The notes: generated by a model not told the origin, from the letters alone. A stretch of DNA of 46,513 nucleotides from Bacteroidales bacterium UBA1769 (GCA_002314725.1 DCGV01000118.1:1-46513), one strand, 5' to 3'. Shown: positions 1-9,654, counted from the stretch's first letter. Numbers and translations: made by a program.

Positions 1-24
1 GTCTACCAATTTCACCACCTGGGC
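1..24 (-). tRNA. tRNA-Leu, 5' part only (cut by window edge)
   Basis: The reverse complement of the first 24 bases begins GCCCAGGTGGTGAAATTGGT and continues to GTAGAC. This is the acceptor stem and D-arm of a bacterial class II leucine tRNA. The anticodon and the rest lie outside the window, so the isoacceptor cannot be read. A facing -7 box sits 17 bp upstream. Confidence 0.85.
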
Positions 25-40
25 GTATGTGATTTCGATG

Positions 41-48
41 CAAAGATA
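41..48 (-). promoter_or_regulatory. -7 box of the tRNA-Leu promoter
   Basis: The minus strand reads TATCTTTG, a perfect match to the Bacteroidota -7 consensus TAnnTTTG, 17 bp upstream of the tRNA-Leu 5' end. No exact TTTG is seen at the -33 distance. Confidence 0.6.
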
Positions 49-60
49 ACATAAATTGAA

Positions 61-68
61 TATCTTTG
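61..68 (+). promoter_or_regulatory. -7 box of the menG promoter
   Basis: TATCTTTG matches TAnnTTTG and faces the tRNA-Leu box 12 bp away, making a compact divergent promoter. The predicted transcription start near 75 lies downstream of an in-frame upstream start at 56, which is why the menG start is placed at 86. Confidence 0.6.
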
Positions 69-85
69 TGCAATTCTTAATAAAA

Positions 86-793
86 ATGGCCGAATACTTA
101 AATAAGCAAAGCGAAGTAATCTCTGAGATGTTCAATGAAATAGCACCTCAGTATGACTTCCTCAACCATCTTCTTTCATTGGACATAGACAAACTATGGA
201 GAAGGAAATTAGTTCGCAACATCAAAAAATACAGTGTCAAGAAAGTACTTGATCTGGCTTGTGGTACTGGAGACCTCTCCATTCTTTTGGCCAAGAACGG
301 ATATGACGTCACTGGGATGGACATAGCCGAAAAAATGTTGACCATAGCTGAAGAAAAGAGCCAAAACTTAAACAAGAAAGCTATTATACCCAAATATACC
401 AATGCCTCTGCAGAAGCCATCCCTTACAGTGACAATTCATTTGATGCAGTGACAATCTCTTTCGGAATCAGAAATTTCAACAATAGACACACATGCCTGA
501 CAGAAATATTCAGGGTATTGAAACCAGGCTCCCCACTATTGATACTAGAATTTGCCGAACCCAGAAGGAGAGTATGGAAAGCATTATATCTGTTCTATTT
601 CAAAAACATACTACCACTGATAGGAAAAATGTTTTCAAAAAGTAAGTCAGCATATAGCTACCTTCCGAAGTCTGTACTACAATTCCCCCAATACGAACAA
701 TTCACTCATGAATTATCAGAAGCTGGATTCTCGAATATCAGATACAGCACCTGTTCAGGAGGAATAGCAATATTGTATATTGCTGAAAGATAA
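86..793 (+). CDS. menG: Demethylmenaquinone methyltransferase (MenG/UbiE)
   Basis: SAM-dependent C-methyltransferase that converts demethylmenaquinone to menaquinone, the last step of quinone synthesis. From the ATG at 86 it has 235 residues, normal for the family. The N-terminal family signature (YDFLNHLLSLDIDKLWRR) is followed by SAM motif I LDLACGTGD near residues 55-63, then the post-motif block SFGIRNF and a GGI segment near the C-terminus. An in-frame start at 56 is rejected because the -7 box at 61-68 would place it before the transcript begins. Bacteroidales use menaquinone, so MenG is preferred over UbiE in the strict sense. The stop codon abuts that of the convergent downstream gene with no spacer. 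Confidence 0.93.
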   Translation: MAEYLNKQSEVISEMFNEIAPQYDFLNHLLSLDIDKLWRRKLVRNIKKYSVKKVLDLACGTGDLSILLAKNGYDVTGMDIAEKMLTIAEEKSQNLNKKAIIPKYTNASAEAIPYSDNSFDAVTISFGIRNFNNRHTCLTEIFRVLKPGSPLLILEFAEPRRRVWKALYLFYFKNILPLIGKMFSKSKSAYSYLPKSVLQFPQYEQFTHELSEAGFSNIRYSTCSGGIAILYIAER

Positions 794-3046
794 TTATTCT
801 ACAACAACAGTACTATCAGCGGCTTGTGCACTCTCGTCAATTGCCTCTTGTACTTGTTCAGTCAATGTCTCTCCCACCTCAGTCATAGCCTCCTGAATCT
901 TTTCAGGTCGGAAAGGAATTCCTATTGATTCAAGTCTATTAGTAAAGAATAGGAAACAAGCAGTCGCTATCGCAAGGAAGATAAACCAACGCAGAATCTT
1001 CTTCCATACAGGCACCTTCTTCTTGAATGGATCACTGAGATTCAAACGAGGATACTGTGCTGTGCTGGTAAGCGTAGCTCCAAAAAGGATATTGACTGGA
1101 ACAGCTGAGTTGATTGCCCAACCATTTGCATTCAATACTGGAGCCAAGTTACGTTTACGAAGTTTACTCCAAGCAATAAAGCAAGATGGGCCAGATATAC
1201 AAAGCATTATCAATATTACCAATACTGCAGTAATCCATAATGGAGTTGAAGTAATTCCTGCTACCAATTTTGTGACAAAGGATCCAATATAGCCCAATGC
1301 CATACCTATAGCAGCGAAAATACCGGCAAATTTTGCGATATCAAAAGCTTTTGGTTTGCTGGCATCCCCTGGAGCGGTTACAGTATTGGAAGCAGTAGAT
1401 TCAAGGTCAGACATAACGTTTGCCTCTTTATCTTTTGCAGATTTATTGATCAAACCTTTACAGAACTCCCAGAATTTGATATATGGAGACCAGAATGCCT
1501 GACGGATATTGATAGGGTTGTCAATTATCTTAATAACGGTAGCATCCCAATCCTGGCCATCACGATCATAGAAGATAGCGTTCTTGCCGATGCGTAAGTT
1601 CTTTACATCGCCAGCTGTCATTACGGCAACTATGTCCATAGTTTCATTCTTGACTTTGGATGTACATTTACAATACAGCAGATACATACCGCTAAGACCT
1701 GCCATGTCAGCGTGTTGTCCCATATCTGAAACTTTGATACACAATTTACAGCAACGTTGGTCGATAAACAAAATACCCTCCTCGAACATCGCCATATCAT
1801 CAGGTTCCCAGCTGTAGAAATCACTGAAGATTACATAATTCTTAAGGAACTTATAGAAATCCCTATAATAATGGATCAATTTATCCACCTCGCAAATGGA
1901 ATCGGATTCACTCTTGACAGCAATATCCTCTTCAATGAGGTTCAAAAGGGAATCCTTTTTATTCGCTGCAAGTATTGCTTTCACTCTATCTATTCCCAAA
2001 GATGAAACCTCTGTCCCTTTGATTGAGTCGTTCCAACTCTTATATGCATCAAATTTTGCAAGGATGCTTTGCCATGTATTCTCATCGAGAGAATTGCTTC
2101 CTGGGCACTCTACATCAAGAACAAGTTTCTTAAAATCTGCAAAAGCTCCAGCCCAAGCCGGATTTACAGCATCATATGGCAATACCCCGGATGCATTCGG
2201 GCGAGCAATCGGATATGTGGCTATCTCTTCAGCCTTCAATGCAAGATTTTCACCACTGATTGAACTAACCTTATCAACTGATACGTCAACGGCAGATGAT
2301 ACTGCTTCATCAAAAGAGATAAGCTTACATCTCATAAAGAAGTCTGCTATCTTATCTTTTAACGCATCTGTAGCAGCCATTGCAGCTGCACTATTTTCAC
2401 CAAAAGGAAGAACGCCCTCTGACTGGCCAGCCTCAACCCATGATTTATAATCAGCGCAATGTGTATAGAATTGTTCAACTTTATCTTTATCCACGCCATC
2501 CTGTCCGCTTCGGTCAGCAACAGCTCCCATAACTGAGACACAATCATTGATGGTAGCCTCTATTTCAGCGTCACCCTGAGCAGAAGTTGCAGTAATCACA
2601 CCATCGCCATTGAAAGCGGTACCTGCAAATATTGCAACAGTATCAGAGGTATCCTCAATGGAGATCACCTCTCCATCCTTGCCTAGGTTCTTGAGAATAT
2701 GTTTTGCAGCATCATATAACTTTTGTCCAATTTCATTGGAAGTATCAATTTGATTCAGATCAAGAGTGGCCTCCCCTTTTAGAATAGAATCATCATCCTT
2801 AATGGCCGTTGTCAACCATTTAGCTGCAGAGACAACCTCTGGAACACGTATTTTCCCATCATGGTCAGCATCCAACAACGACAAAGTAGTCGAATCGAAA
2901 TGAAGATTATTTACTGGGCAGCTCAATACTGTCCAATTCTTTTGATTCAATTCATCAAGATGAGCAATATCATCACCTGACATGATATTTACTCTAACCA
3001 CTCCACCAACGGAGCAATAATTCCATTTACGTTTGATTCTTCCCAT
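794..3046 (-). CDS. EF-hand-containing membrane protein of unknown function
   Basis: No family with a known function is recognised. The 750-residue protein has no signal peptide. Residues 59-70 (DADHDGKIRVPE) form a canonical EF-hand calcium loop with D at positions 1, 3 and 5, G at 6, I at 8 and E at 12. A degenerate second loop (NGDGVI) lies further on. The middle is a long soluble, acidic, partly helical region. The C-terminal third carries at least three hydrophobic segments (near FAGIFAAIGMALGYIGSFV, LWITAVLVILIMLCISG, WFIFLAIATACFLFF) and ends in an acidic glutamine/glutamate-rich tail. It lies 14 bp after parE and is last in the rlmH-kinase-parE operon. A calcium-responsive membrane-anchored role is inference only. 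Confidence 0.6.
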   Translation of the reverse strand: MGRIKRKWNYCSVGGVVRVNIMSGDDIAHLDELNQKNWTVLSCPVNNLHFDSTTLSLLDADHDGKIRVPEVVSAAKWLTTAIKDDDSILKGEATLDLNQIDTSNEIGQKLYDAAKHILKNLGKDGEVISIEDTSDTVAIFAGTAFNGDGVITATSAQGDAEIEATINDCVSVMGAVADRSGQDGVDKDKVEQFYTHCADYKSWVEAGQSEGVLPFGENSAAAMAATDALKDKIADFFMRCKLISFDEAVSSAVDVSVDKVSSISGENLALKAEEIATYPIARPNASGVLPYDAVNPAWAGAFADFKKLVLDVECPGSNSLDENTWQSILAKFDAYKSWNDSIKGTEVSSLGIDRVKAILAANKKDSLLNLIEEDIAVKSESDSICEVDKLIHYYRDFYKFLKNYVIFSDFYSWEPDDMAMFEEGILFIDQRCCKLCIKVSDMGQHADMAGLSGMYLLYCKCTSKVKNETMDIVAVMTAGDVKNLRIGKNAIFYDRDGQDWDATVIKIIDNPINIRQAFWSPYIKFWEFCKGLINKSAKDKEANVMSDLESTASNTVTAPGDASKPKAFDIAKFAGIFAAIGMALGYIGSFVTKLVAGITSTPLWITAVLVILIMLCISGPSCFIAWSKLRKRNLAPVLNANGWAINSAVPVNILFGATLTSTAQYPRLNLSDPFKKKVPVWKKILRWFIFLAIATACFLFFTNRLESIGIPFRPEKIQEAMTEVGETLTEQVQEAIDESAQAADSTVVVE

Positions 3047-3060
3047 GGTATTTTAAACTT

Positions 3061-4935
3061 TTATTGTTCTTCTTCTACATTGTTGATATCAGAGCGAAGA
3101 TTGTCACGAATGAATTTTTGACGGACAGGGGTATTTGTACCCATATAGAAATCAATGATATCACTTATCTTATCCTCACTGGTCAATCTCACTTGATCCA
3201 ATCTGATATCGGCTCCAATAAATCCCTTGAATTCATCTGGAGAGATCTCTCCAAGACCTTTGAATCGTGTTATCTCTGCACTCTTTCCAATCTTCTTGAT
3301 AGCAGCCTCTTTTTCAGCACTGCTATAACAATAGATATTGCTCTTCTTGTCCTTCACTCTGAAAAGAGGAGTTTGAAGGATATACAAGTGTCCGTTCCTT
3401 ACAACTTCTGGATGGAATTTCAAGAAGAATGTCAAAAGCAACAATCTGATGTGCATACCATCCACATCGGCATCGGTTGCAATCACGACATTATTATATC
3501 TTAAATTATCTATACTCTCTTCAACATCCAAAGCACTCTGCAACAGACATAGTTCAATATTTTTATCTACATAAAGCTCTTTCTTTGAAGCTTTGGCGCA
3601 ATTGAACGGCTTACCCATAAGGCTGAAAACAGCCTGCACATTTGCATCTCGACTCTTGGTAATTGAACCTGACGCCGAATCTCCCTCAGTAATAAATATA
3701 GTCGTTTGATCTGCAAGAGGATTCTTATCTGTATAATGGACTCTGCAATCACGAAGTTTCTTATTATGGATAGCAGCCTTCTTCAGACGGTTCTTTGTCT
3801 TCTTACTGATGCTGGAAATAGCATTTCTCTCTCGCTCAGAATCTTGTATCTTCTTTAAAATAATATCTGCCACCTCGGCATTCTTATGCAGATAGTTATC
3901 CAATGCCGATGCGCAGCAATCAGTCATAGCTTTGACAATAGTAGGGCCATCTTTGAACATATATTTTGAACCCAACTGAACCTTAGTCTGAGCTTCAAAT
4001 TGCGGTTCCTGGATTCTGACGCTTACAGCGGCAATTATTGATTGTCTAATATCCGTAGGATTGAAATCCTTCTTATAGAACTCCTTTAATGTCTTGGCGA
4101 TAACCTCTTTGAAAGCAGATACATGAGTACCGCCTAATGTAGTATTCTGACCATTGACGAAAGAATAGATGGTCTCACCATAGCCATTTCCATGTGTAAA
4201 GACAATATCGATATCAGCATCTTGAAGGTGAATCGGACTGTATAGTGGTTCATCCTCCATGGACTCGTCCAATAAGTCCTCAAGTCCCTTGTCAGATTTA
4301 TAATCCTGACCGTTCAAGGTGAGTTTCAATCCCACATTCAGGAATGAATAGTTTCTAACGAGAGTCTCTACAAAGTCAAGATTGAATTCATAATTGCTCT
4401 CAAAGATTGTATCGTCAGGAGTGAATCGAACCAATGTACCGTTCTTCTCCGATGTAGCGACAACAGCATCTTCTAGAGAAGTTTTTCTTACGCCTTTTTC
4501 ATATTGTATCGAAAGTGTCTCTCCATCACGGAAGGATTGGATAAAGAAATCTGTGGAGAGGGCATTAACAGCTTTGATTCCGACACCATTCATACCGACA
4601 GATTGTTGAAAGACAGATGAATCAAACTTAGCACCTGTGTGAAGCTGGCTTGCTACCGCATCGAGTTTATCCAATGGAATTCCACGTCCATAGTCTCGAA
4701 CTGTCACAGTCCTATCTTCAATAGAAATGGAGATACTCTTTCCAAACCCCATGTGAAACTCATCAATAGAGTTGTCAACCACCTCCTTAATAAGGACATA
4801 AATACCATCATTCGGCTCAGACCCATCACCAAGTTTTCCAATGTACATACCGGAACGGTGTCTGATATGTTCCAAATCCTCAAGGTGTTTGATACTCTCC
4901 CCTGTATAGTCCTGTACTTTTTTCTCTTTCTCCAT
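3061..4935 (-). CDS. parE: DNA topoisomerase IV subunit B (ParE)
   Basis: ATPase subunit of a type IIA topoisomerase, which decatenates daughter chromosomes with ParC. The 624 residues show the GHKL ATP site (EVVDNSIDEF, then RDYGRGIPL and a GMNGVGIKAVNALS lid), the transducer domain, and the TOPRIM motifs EGDSASG and DADVDGMHIR. The YIG block near the N-terminus (GMYIGKLGDGSEPNDG) and the short length without a GyrB-type insert favour ParE over GyrB. The lid residue order GMNGVGIK differs slightly from the common GLHGVGAK. No parC or gyrA is present in the window. The gene is 24 bp downstream of the kinase gene and 14 bp upstream of the EF-hand gene, consistent with one operon. Confidence 0.85.
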   Translation of the reverse strand: MEKEKKVQDYTGESIKHLEDLEHIRHRSGMYIGKLGDGSEPNDGIYVLIKEVVDNSIDEFHMGFGKSISISIEDRTVTVRDYGRGIPLDKLDAVASQLHTGAKFDSSVFQQSVGMNGVGIKAVNALSTDFFIQSFRDGETLSIQYEKGVRKTSLEDAVVATSEKNGTLVRFTPDDTIFESNYEFNLDFVETLVRNYSFLNVGLKLTLNGQDYKSDKGLEDLLDESMEDEPLYSPIHLQDADIDIVFTHGNGYGETIYSFVNGQNTTLGGTHVSAFKEVIAKTLKEFYKKDFNPTDIRQSIIAAVSVRIQEPQFEAQTKVQLGSKYMFKDGPTIVKAMTDCCASALDNYLHKNAEVADIILKKIQDSERERNAISSISKKTKNRLKKAAIHNKKLRDCRVHYTDKNPLADQTTIFITEGDSASGSITKSRDANVQAVFSLMGKPFNCAKASKKELYVDKNIELCLLQSALDVEESIDNLRYNNVVIATDADVDGMHIRLLLLTFFLKFHPEVVRNGHLYILQTPLFRVKDKKSNIYCYSSAEKEAAIKKIGKSAEITRFKGLGEISPDEFKGFIGADIRLDQVRLTSEDKISDIIDFYMGTNTPVRQKFIRDNLRSDINNVEEEQ

Positions 4936-4959
4936 CTTTCAAATTTTTATCCTACAAAG

Positions 4960-7900
4960 TTAAGCTTTTTTTGGTAAACATATTGAAAAACAAGCCCCGC
5001 CTAAAGATGAAGGCCTATATGACAATGTACCTCTACTCTGTTCAATTATATTATATGATATGGCTAAACCAAGTCCTGTACCGCTACTCTTGGTTGTAAA
5101 GTTTGGCTTGAACAATTTATCCATATTTTCAGGAGCAACACCGGATCCATTATCTTCGAAATCCAACAAATATTGCTTTTCATCTTCAGTCACACTAATA
5201 TGGATTAATCCATCTTCCTTCCCATCCAGAGCTTGAATAGCATTTGTTATAAGATTGACAAAGACTCTTGACAACTGTTTTTCGCGCACATCGACGATTG
5301 GTTCACTAAGAGTGCTACATATATAATCTATCTTAACCCTATCGTTCGAGTTGAATAGTATAATATTTTCCCTCAACAGTGCATCAACATTAACTTCTAC
5401 AATCTCTTCACTGAACATCTTGGCAAATGATGAGAATTGACTGGCTGTCTCTGAAAGGATGTCAATCTGATCAAGCAATGATGCACTCAATTCATCGAAC
5501 TTTTCTTCCCATCCATCTACATTTGCCTTTTTAAGTCTCATCAAATGCTGTATACTCAAGCGCATAGGAGTTAAAGGATTCTTGATTTCATGGGCAATCT
5601 GCCGAGCCATCTCCTTCCAAGCCTGTTCTCTCTCTGTCTGAGCCAATTGGCGTGTACTCTCCTCTAAATCATCCACCATCTTGTTGTATGCAGTTACAAG
5701 AACGCCCAATTCATCTTTAGAATTGTTGTAATGGATTCTGGCATTCCTACCGGAGGCTGAAAGGTTCTCCATTCTAAGTTTAATCTCTGACAGAGGTTTT
5801 GACATTGAATTGGATACGATGGTAGCGAAAACAATAGCAGACAACAATAATATCAGGTAAAGATTAATAATCGTAGACATAGCTGATGTAGTCGCCTCAT
5901 TCAAATCTTCCGCGTCAGAGAAGTATGGGACATTCACAATAGCAACCATCTCACCATCAGCATTGAACAGAGGCGCATAAATAGAGAAATATCTGATATT
6001 GGCAATCGTTTCAACTGCTATATATTTCAAGGAGTGATTATGAGCAATCTCGTGATATGCCTTGTTATTCATTCTTTTGCCCATATAATACTGTTCAAAT
6101 ACCTCAGGCTTGGTTGTCCTTATGAGACCGCCATGAGTATCGTAGATGTTTATATCAACCTGAGCAACCTGAGCTATCTCAGCTATACCGTTAACAAACT
6201 CTAGATTGTTCAATTCAACATATTTATTTACATACTTACAATATTCTGTCAAAGAGGAACTTACAGTTTGCATTACAGACTCAAGTTTATCTCTGTCATT
6301 CACATTTCTATTCTTAGCCGTGTAGATAACACTGGCAGCACCCATACTTAGAAGAGCGGCCACCATACTCAGTGTTGTCAACAGCGTTATTTTTCTCCTC
6401 AATGAATGCCTTGGCAGATTGAAAATCCTGGTATGCCTGCTCCCATGTGTTGTAATTATGATGAACAATCCAAAGAATATAGCAAAGTATGAGAATGAGA
6501 TCAAAAAGGTATAAAATTGATGTGTCTCTCTACTAACAATAGTTGTCTCACCATCAGAGAGGTAATTGATGAAGTGGATATATCCATTCTTGGTCTCACG
6601 CTTATATCCCATACTGAAATTGTCCTGATCCAGTTGAACAGGATAATTATAATCCCCACCATACTGAACCAATCTATTGTTGGAATACCTAGCATAAGAG
6701 TATTGCTTAGGAAGTTTTATCTGATAATTTGACGATTCTGAGAAGAGATCGTACCCGGCACTGTTCTTTGTGAATTTTGAATTGATTTCTATGAATAAAC
6801 GATTCACAATCATTGTATTCAAATCCACAAACGTAAAGACGCCCAAATAAGATGTCTGTCCATCAAAATTATTCATGAAGAAAAAGAATCCATTATTGGT
6901 AAGGGGCAAGCCATACCTTTGGATTAAATCTTGATAGAAAGGAAAACACCCTACAGGATCGGAGCCTCCGCCAATATCGAGAAGATTGTTTGGCGAACAA
7001 ACAGTCAATTCAATATTATATCGTTGTTCCACACCTCTAGCGAAATACCTCTCCAATAACCTTCTTAACAGAAGATCCCTATTATCAACAGAGGTCAGCA
7101 TTGCCATGAAAGGATCGGTAGCGATGGCCTCTTCAACGGTCATTAACTGAAGTTCAAGGTTCAAATCTCTTTCAACTGCCAGTTTATTGGTCCACACACG
7201 TCCTGTCTCATACTCCTTCTTCATATTGCTGACACTGATTACAGCAACCGTATACAGAGATATTATCAACACATATATGATGACACCCTTCCAAGAGAGG
7301 GCCATACTCTTCTTCTTCGGTCTTCGATATGTAAATATCATTTGGATCGTAAAGAGAAGTGCAAGGAATAATAGAGCAAACGATACAAAACATAATACCG
7401 AATATTTGTTCAACTCATTCAATCTGAATGGTTCCAATACAATATTCGAATTGACAATCAATGAATGGAGAGAGAGGTGTATATAGAGAACCAGCAATAC
7501 TGCAATAATACCGAGTCCCGACACAGTACACCTCTGTGCACGCTTTGATTTCAAAACCAGTTTTCTGAAAATATCGTATCTGACAATATAGAGACCATAA
7601 ATAATAATGGAGACCACAAGGGAATTCAACAAGAATGCACCTAGAGAACCGGAAAATAAATTTGAAGCGTACAGTACAGGGGAGAATATCTCTTCTGTTG
7701 AAGAGAGCCGCGGGATTAATACCGCTATTATGGATCTGATAGCAAGGACGCCAATCGCGAGTATTGTAAAACTTTTTGCACTATGTCGCCTCCAATGATA
7801 GACAAATAGAGCAGTGAGTCCCAAAAATATCGATATCCATTTTGCTATCATATTGTTCTTTATGAGAACTGTATTATCTGTAGGAACTATGGAGAAGAGA

Positions 7901-8535
7901 GGTTTTCCCTCATTGCCATACACTATAGCACTGTCATCAGTTGTAATAGGGACCGTCATGAATCCATCATCGATTTTAAGACGGTCATTAACAATGTTAT
8001 TTATACCTTCAGCTTCATACTCGGTCCTTACCAGAATGCCACCTATTACTTTTGTCCTTGTAATAGGATCAATTTGAGTATTTACAATGTACCAAGCACT
8101 TCCGAAATTCACATAGGACTCTTCCATCCCGATATAAGCTAATGGCGTTGAGAAGAGATTACCATTACTCATGTATTGAAGACGGTAAAGGAATGGATAG
8201 ACATCTACCTCATCATTGCTGATTGGGAATCCATTTATCCACGACTGTATTGTATCTCCACAATATTTGTAAAGAACCATGTCTTCCGGCAGTTCGAAAT
8301 CTAGCCACTGATCATTCGGTGTGTTGATGGCTTTCACCACATACTCATCCAACAGTGTCTGACGCTTATGGACGTTTCTTTCTACCTGTCTAACCTCTTG
8401 TCCTATTATGGAATGATAGCTGCGTGTATGAAATGAACAAAGGAATATGATTACAGAAAGCACACCGAAGATAGTCGGTAAATACTTTCCAACAAGAGAT
8501 CTAATCCTTCTATATATCAATAATATACGCTTCAT
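4960..8535 (-). CDS. Very large membrane sensor histidine kinase (NtrY-like)
   Basis: 1191-residue hybrid of membrane domains and a complete kinase core. The N-terminal two thirds contain about nine hydrophobic segments around two large extracytoplasmic regions. A HAMP-like linker follows the last membrane segment (SNSMSKPLSEIKLRMENL). The kinase core has the H-box with phospho-acceptor His982 (IAHEIKNPLTP), the N-box near N1094 (FVNLITNAIQAL), the G1 box DNGSG near 1128 and the G2 box GTGLGLAIS near 1152. The HEIKNPLTPM form is typical of NtrY-type kinases. No response regulator is adjacent, so it is an orphan here. It overlaps rlmH by 4 bp (translational coupling). The signal sensed is not deducible. 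Confidence 0.85.
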   Translation of the reverse strand: MKRILLIYRRIRSLVGKYLPTIFGVLSVIIFLCSFHTRSYHSIIGQEVRQVERNVHKRQTLLDEYVVKAINTPNDQWLDFELPEDMVLYKYCGDTIQSWINGFPISNDEVDVYPFLYRLQYMSNGNLFSTPLAYIGMEESYVNFGSAWYIVNTQIDPITRTKVIGGILVRTEYEAEGINNIVNDRLKIDDGFMTVPITTDDSAIVYGNEGKPLFSIVPTDNTVLIKNNMIAKWISIFLGLTALFVYHWRRHSAKSFTILAIGVLAIRSIIAVLIPRLSSTEEIFSPVLYASNLFSGSLGAFLLNSLVVSIIIYGLYIVRYDIFRKLVLKSKRAQRCTVSGLGIIAVLLVLYIHLSLHSLIVNSNIVLEPFRLNELNKYSVLCFVSFALLFLALLFTIQMIFTYRRPKKKSMALSWKGVIIYVLIISLYTVAVISVSNMKKEYETGRVWTNKLAVERDLNLELQLMTVEEAIATDPFMAMLTSVDNRDLLLRRLLERYFARGVEQRYNIELTVCSPNNLLDIGGGSDPVGCFPFYQDLIQRYGLPLTNNGFFFFMNNFDGQTSYLGVFTFVDLNTMIVNRLFIEINSKFTKNSAGYDLFSESSNYQIKLPKQYSYARYSNNRLVQYGGDYNYPVQLDQDNFSMGYKRETKNGYIHFINYLSDGETTIVSRETHQFYTFLISFSYFAIFFGLFIIITTHGSRHTRIFNLPRHSLRRKITLLTTLSMVAALLSMGAASVIYTAKNRNVNDRDKLESVMQTVSSSLTEYCKYVNKYVELNNLEFVNGIAEIAQVAQVDINIYDTHGGLIRTTKPEVFEQYYMGKRMNNKAYHEIAHNHSLKYIAVETIANIRYFSIYAPLFNADGEMVAIVNVPYFSDAEDLNEATTSAMSTIINLYLILLLSAIVFATIVSNSMSKPLSEIKLRMENLSASGRNARIHYNNSKDELGVLVTAYNKMVDDLEESTRQLAQTEREQAWKEMARQIAHEIKNPLTPMRLSIQHLMRLKKANVDGWEEKFDELSASLLDQIDILSETASQFSSFAKMFSEEIVEVNVDALLRENIILFNSNDRVKIDYICSTLSEPIVDVREKQLSRVFVNLITNAIQALDGKEDGLIHISVTEDEKQYLLDFEDNGSGVAPENMDKLFKPNFTTKSSGTGLGLAISYNIIEQSRGTLSYRPSSLGGACFSICLPKKA

Positions 8536-9005
8536 TCGTGATGATATGGTTCACCCTTGATAATTGTAAAGGCTCTATATAACTGTTCAACGAATATCAG
8601 TCTCACCAATTGATGTGAGAATGTCATTTCTGAAAGAGAGAGCATGGAATTGGCCCGTTTATATACATCTTCACTAAAACCATAGCTGCCTCCAACAACA
8701 AAAACTATATCTTTTGAGCTATGAGCCAACTTCTGTTCCAAATCTCGTGCCCAATTTACTGATGTGAATGTTTTCCCATGTTCATCAAGTAAAATAACAT
8801 GCTCAGATTGTGAGATTTGCTTTAAAATCAATTCGCCTTCCCTGGTTTTGATTTGATCCCTGCTTAAAGCTGATACATTTTTCAATTCAGGTATCTCTAT
8901 CATCTTTACAGGGACATAATGTTTCAACCTGTCTAAGTATACGTTAATACCAGTTTGAAGATATACAGCATCTGTTTTACCAACAAGAACAATCTTGATT
9001 ACCAT
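8532..9005 (-). CDS. rlmH: 23S rRNA (pseudouridine1915-N3)-methyltransferase RlmH
   Basis: SPOUT-class methyltransferase that methylates pseudouridine 1915 in helix 69 of 23S rRNA on the 70S ribosome. Its 157 residues match the usual 155-160. Family marks are the N-terminal KIVLVGKTD, the mid-protein LLDEHGKTFTSVNWA, the SAM-binding trefoil-knot loop FVVGGSYGFSEDV and the C-terminal MTFSHQLVRLIFVEQLYRA with the ending GEPYHHE. It is first in the minus-strand operon with the sensor kinase and parE. A -7 box (TATTTTTG) lies upstream. In Bacteroidales rlmH is commonly near a DUF4783 gene, as here. Confidence 0.95.
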   Translation of the reverse strand: MVIKIVLVGKTDAVYLQTGINVYLDRLKHYVPVKMIEIPELKNVSALSRDQIKTREGELILKQISQSEHVILLDEHGKTFTSVNWARDLEQKLAHSSKDIVFVVGGSYGFSEDVYKRANSMLSLSEMTFSHQLVRLIFVEQLYRAFTIIKGEPYHHE

Positions 9006-9039
9006 CTCTCAATCAGCTAATTTTTAAGGCTATATCTTA

Positions 9040-9047
9040 CAAAAATA
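9040..9047 (-). promoter_or_regulatory. Possible -7 box for the rlmH operon
   Basis: The minus strand reads TATTTTTG, fitting TAnnTTTG, 35 bp upstream of the rlmH start. No clear TTTG lies at the -33 distance and the region is T-rich, so a chance match is possible. Confidence 0.35.
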
Positions 9048-9182
9048 AGAATTTTTTTCGCATATTTGTAAAAGAATGCTTGCAGAGGTGCTATCTAATA
9101 TGGCTTGATTTTTGCTAGATTCTATAACGCCAATCGTACTATTACACATAGATAATGTTTGGTAATAGGTTGATATTATTAA

Positions 9183-9581
9183 ATGATGAAAAAAACTCTA
9201 ATAGTTGCAATTGCAACACTTCTCTCTTTTACTGCACTTAATGCACAGACTTCTGAGCAGGATGTATTTTCGCCGATAAGTAAATATTTTCAGGCTGGCG
9301 ATTATGAAAAACTATCGGCTTGGTTCGCTGATAATCTTGAATTGGATATTCTTGGAGCCATTAACAATTGCACCAGGAATCAGGCAAAACTTATAATGAA
9401 GAATTTCTTTGCCAACAATACTCCAAAGAAATTCGAGATAGTACATAAGAGTGGCAAAGCCCCAATGAAATACGCTGTGGGGAATCTTTCCGCAGGAGGT
9501 TCGGAATTTAGAGTGATTCTATTCGTCAAGATATCTGATTCGACAAGTAGTATTCAACAGATCAAAATAGAAAAACAATAA
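9183..9581 (+). CDS. DUF4783 family secreted protein
   Basis: 132-residue protein with an N-terminal signal peptide ending near LNAQ. The rest forms a compact NTF2-like fold of the DUF4783 type (FSPISKYFQAGDYEKLSAWFADNLELDILG, then NQAKLIMKNFF, then a final KISDSTSSIQQIKIEK strand). NTF2-like proteins usually bind small ligands; nothing in the sequence points to a catalytic role. The gene is monocistronic, divergent from rlmH and closed by a strong terminator directly after the stop codon. The function of the family is unknown to me. Confidence 0.8.
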   Translation: MMKKTLIVAIATLLSFTALNAQTSEQDVFSPISKYFQAGDYEKLSAWFADNLELDILGAINNCTRNQAKLIMKNFFANNTPKKFEIVHKSGKAPMKYAVGNLSAGGSEFRVILFVKISDSTSSIQQIKIEKQ

Positions 9582-9607
9582 AAATAGCTGCTCTCGCAGC
9601 TATTTTT
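9582..9607. terminator. Rho-independent terminator, bidirectional
   Basis: A perfect 10-bp stem AAATAGCTGC / GCAGCTATTT with a TCTC loop is followed by a T run on the plus strand. A T-rich run also follows on the minus strand. It starts at the last base of the DUF4783 stop and also lies downstream of the convergent 5'-nucleotidase genes. Confidence 0.9.
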
Positions 9608-9654
9608 TTGTTTCATTGTCTTTTGATTGGGGCTCTGCCCCAAACCAGAATAAA

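Noticed and set aside
3061..4935. GyrB instead of ParE
   Set aside because: Length and N-terminal block fit ParE better, but without parC or gyrA nearby a residual doubt remains.
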